This document shows, piece by piece, positions 1 through 9,300 of a DNA stretch of 64,000 nt. Position numbers and translations under genes: made by a program. Below the pieces are notes generated by a model that was given only the letters and a program-made list of their open reading frames with translations, was not told the origin of the DNA and did no database searches. Where the stretch lies: positions 1 to 64,000 of the forward strand of contig CBDBKC010000008.1 of assembly GCA_965206655.1 (NCBI GenBank), read 5' to 3'. How positions within the stretch are numbered: position 1 is the stretch's first letter; each line of letters starts with the position of its first letter. This DNA comes from JAPPLB01 sp965206655. Its GTDB lineage: Bacteria > Acidobacteriota > Terriglobia > Bryobacterales > UBA6623.

Positions 1-1
1 A

Positions 2-874
2 GTTGATGACAGCGGTCGCCTTGTGGGAGAGATGAACCAGTTGACTGAAGATGAGGCGAGAAACAGCGAGCCCTCGGCATCCGCTGATGGGAGCAAGCTC
101 GTGTATACCTCGACTAGGGCAGGCAACCCCGATCTTTGGTTGATGGATGTCGAGAGCGGAGAGCAGACCAATCTGACCAACTCTCCTCAACAAGAGCGTG
201 ACGGCAGGATGTTTCCCGACGGGTCAAAGGTCGCCTATCACGTGGGCCAGGCGATGTACGTGGTGGATACGGAGGGAGGACTCCCGAAGCAGGTATGCGA
301 CGATTGTGGCTTCCCTTATGACTGGACCTTAGATGGCAAGAAGATTCTCTTTTTTTACTCCTTGGAGCGCGGCGACTTCCCGATCTACGCGCTAGTGGAT
401 ATAGAAACGGGAGAGAGAACGGATGTTCTTCGACACGACGAACGTCATTTTTTCCGTCCCCGCTTTTCTCCCGACGGCCGCTGGATCGCTTTTACGGCGG
501 CGCTGCGGGGCGACACGGCGATGTTTGTTGCTCCGTTTCAGGAAGGCGTCGTGTCCGATGAGAGTGAATGGATAAGAGTCTCGGACCCCAAATCGAACTT
601 CAATTTCCATTGCTTCTGGGCGCGCGATGGCAATACGCTCTACTTCGCTTCGCCCGTTGGGGGGTACTTCAGCATCTGGGGGCGACACCTCGACCCGAAC
701 ACCAAGCAGCCATTGGGAGACGCGTTTTTGGCGCGTGACTTTAACGGCTTTCGCCGGGGGATCAGTCACGGGGGTAGGGGCCTGTCGATGACCCAGAACC
801 ATCTCTTCTTGTCACTCCAAGAACATACCGGCAATGTCTGGATGACCGAACCATCGGCTGAGACCCAACCATAG
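2..874 (+). CDS. PD40/TolB-like beta-propeller protein, C-terminal part
   Basis: The frame is open to the left edge of the window, so this is the C-terminal 290 residues of a longer protein; an internal ATG at 23 is not a convincing start. It shows repeated PD40/WD40-like blades with signatures such as SADGSKLVYTS, GNPDLWLMD, FPDGSKVAYH and FSPDGRWIAFT. In Acidobacteria such propellers usually follow a Ser/Thr kinase or a winged-helix DNA-binding domain and a membrane helix, but that part lies outside the window. The C-terminus (GNVWMTEP) is typical of the family. Role unknown; probably extracytoplasmic sensing or binding. Confidence 0.75.
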   Translation, partial: VDDSGRLVGEMNQLTEDEARNSEPSASADGSKLVYTSTRAGNPDLWLMDVESGEQTNLTNSPQQERDGRMFPDGSKVAYHVGQAMYVVDTEGGLPKQVCDDCGFPYDWTLDGKKILFFYSLERGDFPIYALVDIETGERTDVLRHDERHFFRPRFSPDGRWIAFTAALRGDTAMFVAPFQEGVVSDESEWIRVSDPKSNFNFHCFWARDGNTLYFASPVGGYFSIWGRHLDPNTKQPLGDAFLARDFNGFRRGISHGGRGLSMTQNHLFLSLQEHTGNVWMTEPSAETQP

Positions 875-1072
875 GGGGCTCCAACCTATCGAACTCCGGG
901 CCAGCCGACCCGTAGCGAGAATGGCCTGATTCTCTAATCAGTACTTCCTCAAAAACTGTTTCTATTTCTAATCTTCATTCGACTGCGGGCAGACCGAAAC
1001 TTCTCCGGTTCGGATCTACATAGCCATGCACGGTAAACGTACCCGCGCCAGTTCATATCTGACGCTGCTTCC

Positions 1073-1143
1073 GGGGAGTTCGGCGGGAGTTCGGCGGGGG
1101 GAGTTCGAGGGGAGTTCGGGGGAGTTCGGGGGGAGTTCGGGGA
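1073..1143 (+). repeat. Degenerate tandem repeat, six GGGAGTTCG cores
   Basis: Six copies of the core GGGAGTTCG follow each other at 10 to 14-bp spacing, with variable G or CGG linkers between them. The array is noncoding and lies about 200 bp after the PD40 gene. Purine-rich G-runs on one strand could form unusual structure, which is inference. It is a candidate variable-number repeat. Confidence 0.8.
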
Positions 1144-1325
1144 CAGAGCCCGAATTCTATTATTTCTGAAACGACAGAAACTGACCGTGCTGGCCATCGC
1201 ATCGAGCCTCTGCCCCTTTCTTGAGTCTGCCGATCCCCCTACCCCGACCGGGCTCAGGACCGACAGCTCCAAGCGAGTCAAGTTCGTCTCTGCCGTTACT
1301 ACGCGTTCAGTCGCCAAACAGAAAT

Positions 1326-1399
1326 TACGAAACGGACCCACCATCCCTCAACCGGCCGCATACCCATCCCGCCGGCCTCCAAGTAAGGATTACGAAACG
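1326..1399 (+). repeat. Dispersed TACGAAACGGACCC repeat, locus A (two copies)
   Basis: TACGAAACGGACCC occurs at 1326-1339 and a shorter copy, TACGAAACG, at 1391-1399. The same 14-mer recurs exactly at 3997-4010 and, inverted, at 10671-10684. Upstream bases resemble each other too (TCGCCA..ACA..GAAA). Read through in one frame it would encode YETDP, but no real gene carries it here. Confidence 0.75.
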
Positions 1400-1672
1400 A
1401 AGCCCCGACGCCCCGCGACGCCCCCACACAGCGAATCTGTGGATATCCTCGAAATCCGCGGATATCCCAGAACCCAGTCACAACCCCACTCCCCCAACCA
1501 AATCAACCACTTAGTCTCAAAATCACCCAAGAAACTTGACACCCCGTGCTACTCTCCAACCGAAGGCCGGTAAGGACGGTTCACCGTACCAGCCCGACCG
1601 CGTACAGCCCGCTCTTGTCGCCGCGTGGCGAGGCGCAGTGCGTGAGAGGGCCGTCACGACGAGGCGCGAGCT

Positions 1673-1688
1673 GCTGGGGCGCCCCAGC
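1673..1688. repeat. Perfect 16-bp palindrome
   Basis: GCTGGGGCGCCCCAGC is a perfect inverted repeat with no spacer, about 35 bp beyond the mapped 3' end of the group II intron. No T-run follows on either strand, so it is not a normal intrinsic terminator. It could be part of the transcript-end structure the intron targeted, or a protein-binding site. Confidence 0.5.
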
Positions 1689-1728
1689 ATTTCCTTGTAC
1701 GAACCGTTCTTTGACACCCGATCGGGTC

Positions 1729-1757
1729 GGGTGACGGGGATTGAGGCCCCGCCACCC
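1729..1757 (-). ncRNA. Group II intron domain VI hairpin
   Basis: On the minus strand an 11-bp stem (GGGTGGCGGGG with CCCCGTCACCC, one G-U pair) closes a seven-base loop, CCTCAAT. No bulged adenosine interrupts the stem as I fold it, which would favour hydrolytic rather than branching splicing. That is inference from a hand-drawn fold. The intron ends three bases later. Confidence 0.6.
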
Positions 1758-1763
1758 TCCCAC

Positions 1764-1797
1764 ACCACCGGACATACGGTTTTCCGTATCCGGCGGT
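1764..1797 (-). ncRNA. Group II intron domain V
   Basis: Read on the minus strand this is exactly 34 nt. An 8-bp lower stem (ACCGCCGG with CCGGTGGT, one G-U pair) is followed by a two-base GT bulge and a 6-bp upper stem (ATACGG with CCGTAT) closed by an AAAA loop. The wobble pair places CGC in the catalytic triad position, as in class C introns. It begins 14 bases after the maturase stop codon, as expected for an ORF in domain IV. Confidence 0.85.
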
Positions 1798-1811
1798 TGA
1801 ACCCAGCGGCC

Positions 1812-3326
1812 TTACGTTCGCGCCGCAAGATCCGATGGCATCACAAACCCGTAGCGCCGCAACGTTGCATTCGATAACGCTGTCTGCAACAGTCCGTTCG
1901 CCGCTATGCGCCAAGCGCCGCGACGTGCCGGAACCAGTTTCAACAACCGTTCCCCAATGCCCAACCGACGTAAAGCCCGCCGGCGTCCCGTTGCGCCATG
2001 CCAGCGCAGCCAGAAACATTTCCGTATGTGCCGCCGCACCCATCCTTCCAGTAGGAAAATCGCACGCCGTCGCTCCGCCAACCGGTAGTATCCCCACCAG
2101 CCGCGAACGTACCGCCGCCACTCGTCGCGTAACTGCCGACTCGTGACCGAGCGGTTGCCGCACCAGATCTCCCGCACCTTCCGTTTGAATCGCTCGACAC
2201 TTTCCGGCGCTGCTTCCACCTGCCCCTGGCGGTTCAGACGAAACCCCAGGAACTTCCGCTCCCACGGCCTCCCCGCCCCGCTCTTGGCCTCGTTCACTTT
2301 CAGTCGCAGATGCTTTTCGATCCAAGCCGTGATCCCCGCCAGCACACGCTTCGCCGCCGCTTCACTGCCCACATAGATGTTGCAGTCATCCCCGTACCGG
2401 CAGAACCGTAGCCCACGTCTCTCCAGCTCCCGATCAAGCGCATCAAGGTAGATGTTCGCCAGCAACGGTGACAACGGCCCGCCTTGCGGCGTGCCCTCCG
2501 CGCTGCGCACCACCACCCCCTCCGTCAGCACTCCGGCCCGTAGATACCGGCCGATCAACCCCAGCACTCGCTTGTCGCGAATGACTTCCGCCACCCGCCG
2601 CATCAAAATGTCGTGATTGACCACGTCGAAGAACCGCGCGATGTCAATATCCACCACCCAGTCCTTGCCCTCGCGAACGTATCCTTGCGCCGCTCGTACC
2701 GCATCGTGCGCACTCCGCCCCGGCCGGAATCCCCAGCTCGACTCGCTAAACCGCGGATCGAAGATCGGCTGCAGAACTTGCAGCAACGCTTGCTGCACCA
2801 GCCGATCTATTACCGTCGGTATCCCAAGCTGTCGCTTCCCCCCGCTCGGCTTCGGTATCTCTACCCGCCTTACGGGACTCGGCGTCCAACGCCCGGACAC
2901 GAGTTTCGCTCGAATCTCCGTGCCGTGACGGCGAAAGTGAGGTTCGAGTTCTTCGGTCGTCATCTTGTCGATCCCCGCCGCGCCCCGCTTGCGTTTCACC
3001 GCCCGCAGAGCCCGTTCGAGGTTCTCCTCTCCGACCACCTGTTCCATCAGTTCTTCGTGCATTGCTTTCTTCGATGAGTCTCGCCGAACTTCGCCTCGTC
3101 GCCGCCGGAGGGAGGCCCATCCCGGTTCCACCGTTCCTGCCTGCCCCTGCTCCCCTTGCGTTCCCCCGATGGGGAAGGACCTTTCGGTCCGGGACTCCGG
3201 ACTTCTTTCGCCTCGGTTCGAGTCGCTCCTCTCGCTTTGCTCCTTGGTTCTTCGGCCCTTCGCTCCGGCGCTATTACCCGCCTTCCTCGCTACTACGGCC
3301 TCTGCTAACTTCTCCTCCGCTCTCAC
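1812..3326 (-). CDS. ltrA: Group II intron reverse transcriptase/maturase
   Basis: This 504-residue intron-encoded protein reverse transcribes and helps splice its host intron RNA. The RT domain runs from about residue 95 to 340 with GIPTVIDRLVQQ, WVVDIDIARFFD, EGTPQGGPLSPLL and the catalytic YGDD at 311-314 (YADD is commoner in group II enzymes). The maturase/X domain follows (KFLGF, then RYVRGWWGYY). There is no C-terminal HNH endonuclease, consistent with class C. The N-terminal 88 residues are low-complexity and charged; an internal ATG at 3062 (MHEELMEQ) would give a more typical 416-residue protein. It appears intact. Confidence 0.9.
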   Translation of the reverse strand: MRAEEKLAEAVVARKAGNSAGAKGRRTKEQSERSDSNRGERSPESRTERSFPIGGTQGEQGQAGTVEPGWASLRRRRGEVRRDSSKKAMHEELMEQVVGEENLERALRAVKRKRGAAGIDKMTTEELEPHFRRHGTEIRAKLVSGRWTPSPVRRVEIPKPSGGKRQLGIPTVIDRLVQQALLQVLQPIFDPRFSESSWGFRPGRSAHDAVRAAQGYVREGKDWVVDIDIARFFDVVNHDILMRRVAEVIRDKRVLGLIGRYLRAGVLTEGVVVRSAEGTPQGGPLSPLLANIYLDALDRELERRGLRFCRYGDDCNIYVGSEAAAKRVLAGITAWIEKHLRLKVNEAKSGAGRPWERKFLGFRLNRQGQVEAAPESVERFKRKVREIWCGNRSVTSRQLRDEWRRYVRGWWGYYRLAERRRAIFLLEGWVRRHIRKCFWLRWHGATGRRRALRRLGIGERLLKLVPARRGAWRIAANGLLQTALSNATLRRYGFVMPSDLAART

Positions 3327-3609
3327 CGAGGAGATCTCCCCAGGTAAGGTGCTGAATCTTTCCCTTCACACCGCCCGGCTCTACCGCGCACGTCTTCGGA
3401 TGGACTTCGGGCTTCACGTTGGCTAGCACGCTTACCGCCCGTACACGGCCTCTCTGCCGATTCGTGTTCCTACGGTCAAAGGTTTGTTCCCCGCTTCCTT
3501 CAGCTTCACCTCGCGGCTACGCCTTGCGGTTCCCTACAGTTACCTCCATCAGTTCCCGGTCGGCTCCTTTCAGCCAACTAGATTCAGCCCATGCTGGGCA
3601 CACTAGCGA

Positions 3610-3629
3610 TGACCTCGGGTTTGAGGTCA
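3610..3629 (-). terminator. Terminator-like hairpin at the intron 5' exon
   Basis: TGACCTC and GAGGTCA form a perfect 7-bp stem with a six-base loop. On the intron's strand the hairpin ends six bases (TCGCTA) before the intron. Class C introns recognise such stem-loops, often intrinsic terminators, as insertion sites. No long T-run remains, so its activity as a terminator is uncertain. Confidence 0.6.
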
Positions 3630-3781
3630 GCGGGGTTTCCCGCCACCGGTCCCTCTCCGCCACGCGACAGAGCCGCGCGTGTAAACAAGCGGGCCCCTGG
3701 CAGCCCACAAGAACATTGAACACCAACAGCCAAAACCAAATCCCGCCCGTGCCACAAAACCTCAAATCGAGCCGCCGCCCA

Positions 3782-3812
3782 AGCCGAGCCGCGAGAGCCA
3801 ACGAGCGGTGCG
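3782..3812 (-). repeat. Dispersed SRAAR repeat, copy 1
   Basis: The reverse complement of this 31-bp stretch matches 34739-34769 at 30 of 31 positions and is more distantly similar to 17824-17887. One frame would read SRAARxNERC, but no gene carries it. It is therefore an intergenic repeat family rather than a protein motif. Confidence 0.75.
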
Positions 3813-3996
3813 CACCCGCAACCCGCCGATGAAAACACCCGAAAGGCCAACACGCTGGCACCGCCACAACAACACGGCACAAAAAACGCCTCCAAGTGTG
3901 CCATTCTGTGCCACGAAATTCCCAGCAGGCGCCGGCCTCAACCCGCGTTACCAAACCAACCCACCCAGCCCGTCTCCCCGTCGCCACAACAAGAAA

Positions 3997-4010
3997 TACG
4001 AAACGGACCC
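3997..4010 (+). repeat. Dispersed TACGAAACGGACCC repeat, locus B
   Basis: An exact copy of the 14-mer found at 1326 and, inverted, at 10671, preceded by a similar TCGCCAcaaCAAGAAA context. It sits about 30 bp before the point where recognisable PaaK coding sequence begins, so it may mark the junction that truncated that gene. Confidence 0.75.
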
Positions 4011-4041
4011 GCCGCCCGGAGCGGCGAGACTCCCGCGTCTG

Positions 4042-4851
4042 ATGCCGGTTGAGTCCCTCGACTCGATTCGGGATGTAGCCCAACTGTTGCTGGAAGTGGA
4101 TCGCATCAAGCCGGACGTGCTGGCGGGCTATCCAGGGGTCCTTTCACAGATTTCACGGCAGTTGCCGGACTTCCCGGAACTCCGGATACGACCCCGGTTC
4201 GTCGTGGCCGGCGGAGAGCCCATGACCGGCCCGATGCGTCGGCAGATCGTGCGTGGCTTCGCGGCGCCTGTCTACGACATGTATGGGTCCAATGAATTCA
4301 ATTTGCTGGGGTGGCAGTGTCCGGCGAAGGGGCAGATGCATATTTGCGAGGATAGCGTCGTCCTGGAAATCTTGCGCGACGGCATGGCGGTCAACGAAGG
4401 CGAACAGGGCGAAGTCGTTGTCACGGGACTGCTCTCGAAGACGATGCCTTTCATCCGCTACCGCACGGGCGACTTGGCAATCAAGGGCGCGGAGGTCTGC
4501 GGCTGCGGCCAGCCCTTCTCGACGTTGGATGCGATCCAGGGCCGAACCGCGGATTATCTAAGACTTCCTGACGGACGGCTGGTACATCCTTTTGCTATGA
4601 CTGCGCCGCTATATGAGGAAGGCGATGGTTGGATCGATCAGCATCAGGTTGCGCAGATCGCTCTGGACCGTATTGTGCTGCGGCTCAAGGTGCGCCGTCC
4701 CGCCACACGCGACGAGCTTGGCCGCCTCATCGCGGCAGGGGAGACCTTGTGCCGGCCGGCGCGGTTCGAAATCCAGTTCGTGGACCAGATCGAGCCGCAT
4801 CCCAGCGGCAAGGTTCGGTCGTATCTAGGTCTAGATGATGTGAGCGATTAA
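4042..4851 (+). pseudogene. PaaK/CapK-type AMP-ligase, 5'-truncated
   Basis: About 269 residues match the C-terminal half of phenylacetate-CoA ligase-like adenylating enzymes: DVLAGYPGVLSQ, YDMYGSNEF (acetyl-CoA-synthetase-like Y-G-x-x-E), MPFIRYRTGDLA, CGCGQPF and the C-terminal HPSGKVRSYL with the catalytic-lysine region. Family members have about 430 residues; the N-terminal ATP/P-loop region (SSGTTGxP) is absent, replaced by intergenic repeat DNA. The frame extends upstream to 3808 with unrelated residues. No ribosome-binding site was seen at 4042. Most likely a non-functional remnant. Confidence 0.75.
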
Positions 4852-4895
4852 AAGACGTCCGCGGCTTTAGACCTCGATCAGTTCAGCTCCGTACG

Positions 4896-6308
4896 TCAGA
4901 CCAATACGTCTTTCACAACCTTGCCGTGGACGTCGGTCAGGCGGAAATCACGGCCCTGGAAGCGGTGTGTGAGCTTGGTATGGTCGATGCCAAGCAAGTG
5001 CAGCACGGTGGCGTGCAAATCATGCACGTGGACGACGTTTTCGACAGCGGCGTAGCCCAGTTCGTCGGTCGCGCCGTAGCTGAATCCGGGCTTGATCCCG
5101 CCGCCGGCCATCCACATCGAGAAGCCTTTGATGTGGTGATCACGGCCTGCTTTGGCTCGATCCCCCTGTGACATCGGAGTTCGGCCGAACTCGCCGCACC
5201 AAAGGATGAGCGTGTCGTCGAAGAGCCCGCGTTGTTTGAGGTCTTTGACGAGTGCGGCGGAAGCCTTGTCGACAAGTCCGCAGGTCGTCTCAACGCCCTT
5301 TTGGATTTCGCCGTGGTGGTCCCATCCGCGGTGATAGAGGTGAATGAAGCGGACGCCGCGTTCAGCGAGACGGCGCGCGAGCAGGCAGTTGGAAGCATAG
5401 GAGCCATCGCCGCCTTCGGTTCCATACATCTCGCGAATGTGTTTCGGCTCATTGGAAAAATCGACCAATTCGGGTACGCTCATTTGCATGCGGAACGCGA
5501 GCTCGTATTGCGCGATGCGGGTTGAGATTTCGGGATCTTCGATCATCTCGCCTTGAATGCGGTTGAGCTTGCCGACGGCGTCGATGAGTCCGGCTTGGTT
5601 CTCGCGGCTCACGCCGGGAGGGTTGCGGACGTAGGAAACAGGGTCGCCGCTCGAATGAAACTTCACGCCTTGGTAGCGGCTGGGCAGGAAACCGCTGTGC
5701 CATTGGCGGGCGGCGATGGGTTGGGACTGTGCGCCGCCTTCGGACGTCAGGACGACGAAGCCGGGCAGTTCTTCGGTCTCGCTGCCAAGCCCGTAGAGAA
5801 TCCAGGAACCCATGCTGGGGCGTCCGGCGACGCGGAAGCCGGTATTCATGAAGGTGTGCGCGGTGTCGTGGTTGATCTGCTCGGTCTGCATCGAGCGGAC
5901 GATGCAGATGTCGTCGGCTATCTCGCCGATGTGCGGCAGCATTGTCGACATGTGCTGCCCGGATTTGCCGTAGCGTTTGAAAGGGTGTTGCGGCGCCAGC
6001 ATGTGTAGCTTCTTGCCCTGGAGCTGCGCGATCTGCTGGCCCTTGGTGAAGGACTCGGGCATGGGCTCGCCGTCTCGGTCGACGAGGGCTTGCTTGTGGT
6101 CGAAGAGTTCGAGGTGCGAGGCGCCGCCGGCCTGGCACAGGAAGATGACTCGCTTGATCCGTGAGGGGTGGTTCGGAAAGCCGGAGATGCCGGATCTCGC
6201 GGCCGTTAACTTTCCGTTGAAGAGCGACGTAAGGGCGAGGCCGCCGAGCCCAAGGGAGGCTCGGCCGAGGAAAGCGCGGCGGGTTTGTTCGATGTCGGGA
6301 GTCAACAT
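4896..6308 (-). CDS. DUF1501 domain protein, Tat-exported
   Basis: A 470-residue member of the DUF1501 family, related to sulfatase/alkaline-phosphatase folds, function uncharacterised. The N-terminus has a twin-arginine signal (TRRAFLGRASLGLGGLALTSLF). Family motifs include CQAGGASHLELFDHK, VVLTSEGG, WCGEFGRTPMSQG and GRDHHIKGFSMWMAGGG. It starts nine bases after the stop of the DUF1549/DUF1553 cytochrome-like gene, as is usual for this pair in Planctomycetes, Verrucomicrobia and Acidobacteria, so the two are probably co-transcribed. Length is normal. Confidence 0.9.
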   Translation of the reverse strand: MLTPDIEQTRRAFLGRASLGLGGLALTSLFNGKLTAARSGISGFPNHPSRIKRVIFLCQAGGASHLELFDHKQALVDRDGEPMPESFTKGQQIAQLQGKKLHMLAPQHPFKRYGKSGQHMSTMLPHIGEIADDICIVRSMQTEQINHDTAHTFMNTGFRVAGRPSMGSWILYGLGSETEELPGFVVLTSEGGAQSQPIAARQWHSGFLPSRYQGVKFHSSGDPVSYVRNPPGVSRENQAGLIDAVGKLNRIQGEMIEDPEISTRIAQYELAFRMQMSVPELVDFSNEPKHIREMYGTEGGDGSYASNCLLARRLAERGVRFIHLYHRGWDHHGEIQKGVETTCGLVDKASAALVKDLKQRGLFDDTLILWCGEFGRTPMSQGDRAKAGRDHHIKGFSMWMAGGGIKPGFSYGATDELGYAAVENVVHVHDLHATVLHLLGIDHTKLTHRFQGRDFRLTDVHGKVVKDVLV

Positions 6309-6317
6309 AGTTTTACG

Positions 6318-9300
6318 TTAGTACCGAATGACGAATTCGTGTTTGTTCATGATCGCCCGGGCCACCCCGGTCCAGGCGGCGAGTTCGACCGGGTCGAGAT
6401 CCTGAGGTACTTCAGCGAAACCGACGCCGAGGAGCTGTTTCGCGCGCTCGGGTTCGCGCCGGAAGTCGGCGAGTTGCGAGCTTACGAGTTCGCCCAGGAC
6501 TTCCTGCTCTTCGGGCGCTGCTTTGCGAGAAAACGCAGCCTCGAAAGCAAAGTTGACGCGCCCGGCCGTTTCCGTTTCCGCGGATCGCAAGACGCGCACG
6601 GCCAAAGCACGCGCCGCTTCCACATAGCTCGGATCGTTGAGCATGGCGAGCGACTGCAGCGGGGTGTTCGATACAACTCGCTCGACCGTGCATTCCTCAC
6701 GCGAAGGAGCGTCAAACGCCATCAGCGACGGATGCAGGAACGTCCGCTGCCAGTGGGTATAAACGCCGCGGCGGAACTGGTTTTCGTTGTAGTCCGGCAC
6801 ATACACGCGCTTTGGAAAATTGAGGTCCTTGTAATAGTCCGCCGGTTGATACGGCCGGACGCTGGGGCCGTACATTTCGCGGTTGAGCAGCCCGCTGACG
6901 GCGAGGGCGTTGTCGCGTATGAACTCGGCATCGAGGCGCAGCATGGTTTGGCGGCCGAGGAAGCGGTTAAAGGGGTCCTTTTCGCGCAACTCCGGGCCGG
7001 GTTCGCTCGATCTGCGATAGGTTTCCGATAGCGCCATCGTACCGAGAATCTGCTTGACGTCCCAGCCACTTTCCATGAATTCGACAGCAAGCCAGTCGAG
7101 GAGTTCCTGATTGACCGGGGTTTCGCTTTGCGAGCCGATGTCGTCAAGGACTTTCGAAAGGCCGGCGCCAAACAGCATCTTCCACATGCGATTCACGAAA
7201 ACGCGGGCGGTCAGCGGGTTCTCAGGAGCAACGAGCCAGTTGGCGAGGTCAAGGCGCGTTAGGCGTTCGCCGTTGACGGGGATGGGGTCGAGGAAGTGAG
7301 GTGCCTGGGGCTCGACGATCTCTCCGGTCTCGTCCATCCAGTCGCCGCGCGGCAGAATGCGGACGGCGCGCAGCTCGTCACTCACCTTGGTGACGAGGCA
7401 TTCGTCGGCGTGATCGAGCAACTCCCTGCGGCGGCGCTCAAGCGGCCGAATCTCCCTCCATGCGGAAGTGTTGCGGGTCCATTGGCGGAAAGCTCCCCTG
7501 AGTGCTTGCTTTTGTTTGCCGTTGAGCTTTCCGTCCTCGAGAACAGCGTCGCGCAGGTCATCGCCGGGTGGAAGTTCGGGGAAGTCGACGTCAGCGACGG
7601 AGAGGCGGAAGCGTCCGGCAATGAGCTTGGCGCCCCTGCCGTTGTAGATCGTCGTTACGCGGAGCACTTGGCCGGGCTTGGTTTCGAGCGGCTTGTCGAG
7701 CACCCAGAAAGCGCGACGGGGACCTTCTTCAGCGAGATTGCCTTGCCAGCCGGAGCGCGCATTGCCGTCGCGCGTGTGCCGCAGATATGAGTCGGGACCC
7801 TGACGGTCGGGCACGAGCGCGCCGAAGGATATTTGCTCCCGGCGACCGTCGCTACGGAGGAGTTCCGCCTCAAACTCGCTGAGGTTGAACTCGTCGAACC
7901 CCTCCTCGGGGAAAACTTCGAGCAGCAGGGCCGTGATTCGTCCCGCGTTCAGCTTGGATTCAACCTTCGGGACGGCCTCTCGCGGCTTCTCCTCGCCGGT
8001 GACGGTTTGCCGGAAGAAACCGTCTTCGCCGTGGCTGAGCTTGATGTCCTCACAGTCGGTGATGTCTGGGTGGTCGCAATCGTTCCAGAAACGCGAAGGT
8101 TCGATGGGGGTCCAGTCATCCATCCGCTCGCGAAGGTGTGTTCGAAACTCTTCGAGGTTCTCTTGGCTCGCTTTCAGCTTGCCGCTTTGACCCCTGAGAC
8201 CGTTGATCTGACTTTGGATCGACGTCAGCTCCGTCTTGGCGTCTTCTGATAGGACGCGGATAACGGGCTCGAAGCTCGAGCTATAGACGCCGACTTCCTC
8301 AATGTCCGCGAAAAACGAGGCCATCTGGTAGAAGTCTTTCGAAGCAAACGGATCGAATTTGTGGTCGTGGCACTCGGCGCAACCGAGCGTCGAGCCCATC
8401 CACACGGTGGAGAGGTTGCGAACGCGGTCGGTTGCATACTTGGCGCGGTACTCCTTAGCTTGCGCGCCGCCTTCGTTCGTCATGCGATTGAGCCGGTTGT
8501 AGGCACTGGCCACGCGTTGCATGTCGGTCGGGTTCGGCAACAAATCGCCGGCGAGGTTCTCCCTCGTGAATTCGTCGAAGGGCTTGTTTTGGTTGAAGGC
8601 GCGGATCACGTAGTCGCGGTAGAGATAGATATTGATCGGAACGTCGCTGTGGTAGCCGATCGAGTCGGCATAGCGGACAAGGTCAAGCCAGTGAGCCGCC
8701 ATACGTTCGCCAAAGTGCGGCGAATCGAGCAGGCGACCGACCAGCTTTTCGTACGCGCCGGGATCTTGATCGTTCACGAAAGCTCTCGTCTCGTCAGCGC
8801 TGGGTGGCAGGCCGGTCAGATCGAAGCTGAGGCGGCGCATGAGCGCGCGGCGGTCGGCTTCAGCGGCGGGTTTGAGGCCGTTCTGCTCGAGCTTGGCATT
8901 GACCAGGTGGTCGATGGCGGCGGGTCCGGCGGGGGCTTGCGACCGCTCGGGAGGAATGTAGGCCCAGTGACGCTCATACTCCGCCCCTTGCTCGACCCAC
9001 CGCTTCAGAAGGGTTTTCTGTTCGCCGCTGAGCTTCTTGTTCGACCACACGGGCGGCATCGCGCGAGCGGGTTCCGGGTCGTAGAGGCGAGCGATGAGCT
9101 TGCTTGTCTCCGTGTCGCCTGGGATGATAGCGCCCGCTTCGATGGCATCCTCGCGGCGGTCAAGGCGCAGGTTGGCTTGGCGGGCGTTGGCGTCAGGTCC
9201 GTGACACTGGAAACAATTCTGCGAAAGGATCGGGCGGATGTCGCGGTTGAAGCGAATGGTCTCGGCGGGTAGGTGGGCCGCGAGCGCGAGGGAAACGATC

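Larger units (their letters stand above)
875..1720. other. Gene-poor accessory intergenic region
   Basis: No convincing gene is present. Short open frames on both strands are proline- and arginine-rich and have no ribosome-binding site. The stretch contains a GGGAGTTCG tandem repeat (1073-1143), two copies of a dispersed TACGAAACG motif (1326 and 1391), a duplicated GGATATCC (1441 and 1460), and a palindrome at 1673-1688. It ends at the 3' boundary of a group IIC intron. It looks like an accumulation site for repeats and mobile DNA. Confidence 0.6.
1726..3603 (-). mobile_element. Group IIC intron, apparently full length (about 1.88 kb)
   Basis: The 5' end on the minus strand reads GTGTGCCC (matches GUGYG) at 3603. 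The maturase gene sits in domain IV, domain V is at 1764-1797, a domain VI hairpin at 1729-1757, and the 3' end (CACCCGAC) is at about 1726; 1721 (CCGAT) is an alternative end. Domain V carries CGC as the catalytic triad, and the reverse transcriptase lacks an endonuclease domain, both traits of class C. The 5' exon has a 7-bp hairpin six bases before the intron, the usual class C target next to terminator-like stems. Ends were assigned by eye. Confidence 0.85.
3604..4041. other. Intergenic accessory region with dispersed repeats
   Basis: Beyond the intron 5' end lies noncoding sequence that contains one copy of the SRAAR repeat (3782-3812) and one exact TACGAAACGGACCC (3997-4010). It abuts the broken PaaK-type gene. 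An open frame crosses it, but its proline-rich, repeat-derived translation has no family resemblance before about position 4020. Confidence 0.55.

Noticed and set aside
3808..4041. Extension of the PaaK-type frame upstream to give a 347-residue protein
   Set aside because: The extra residues are proline-rich repeat translation unlike PaaK N-termini, so the gene is treated as truncated.
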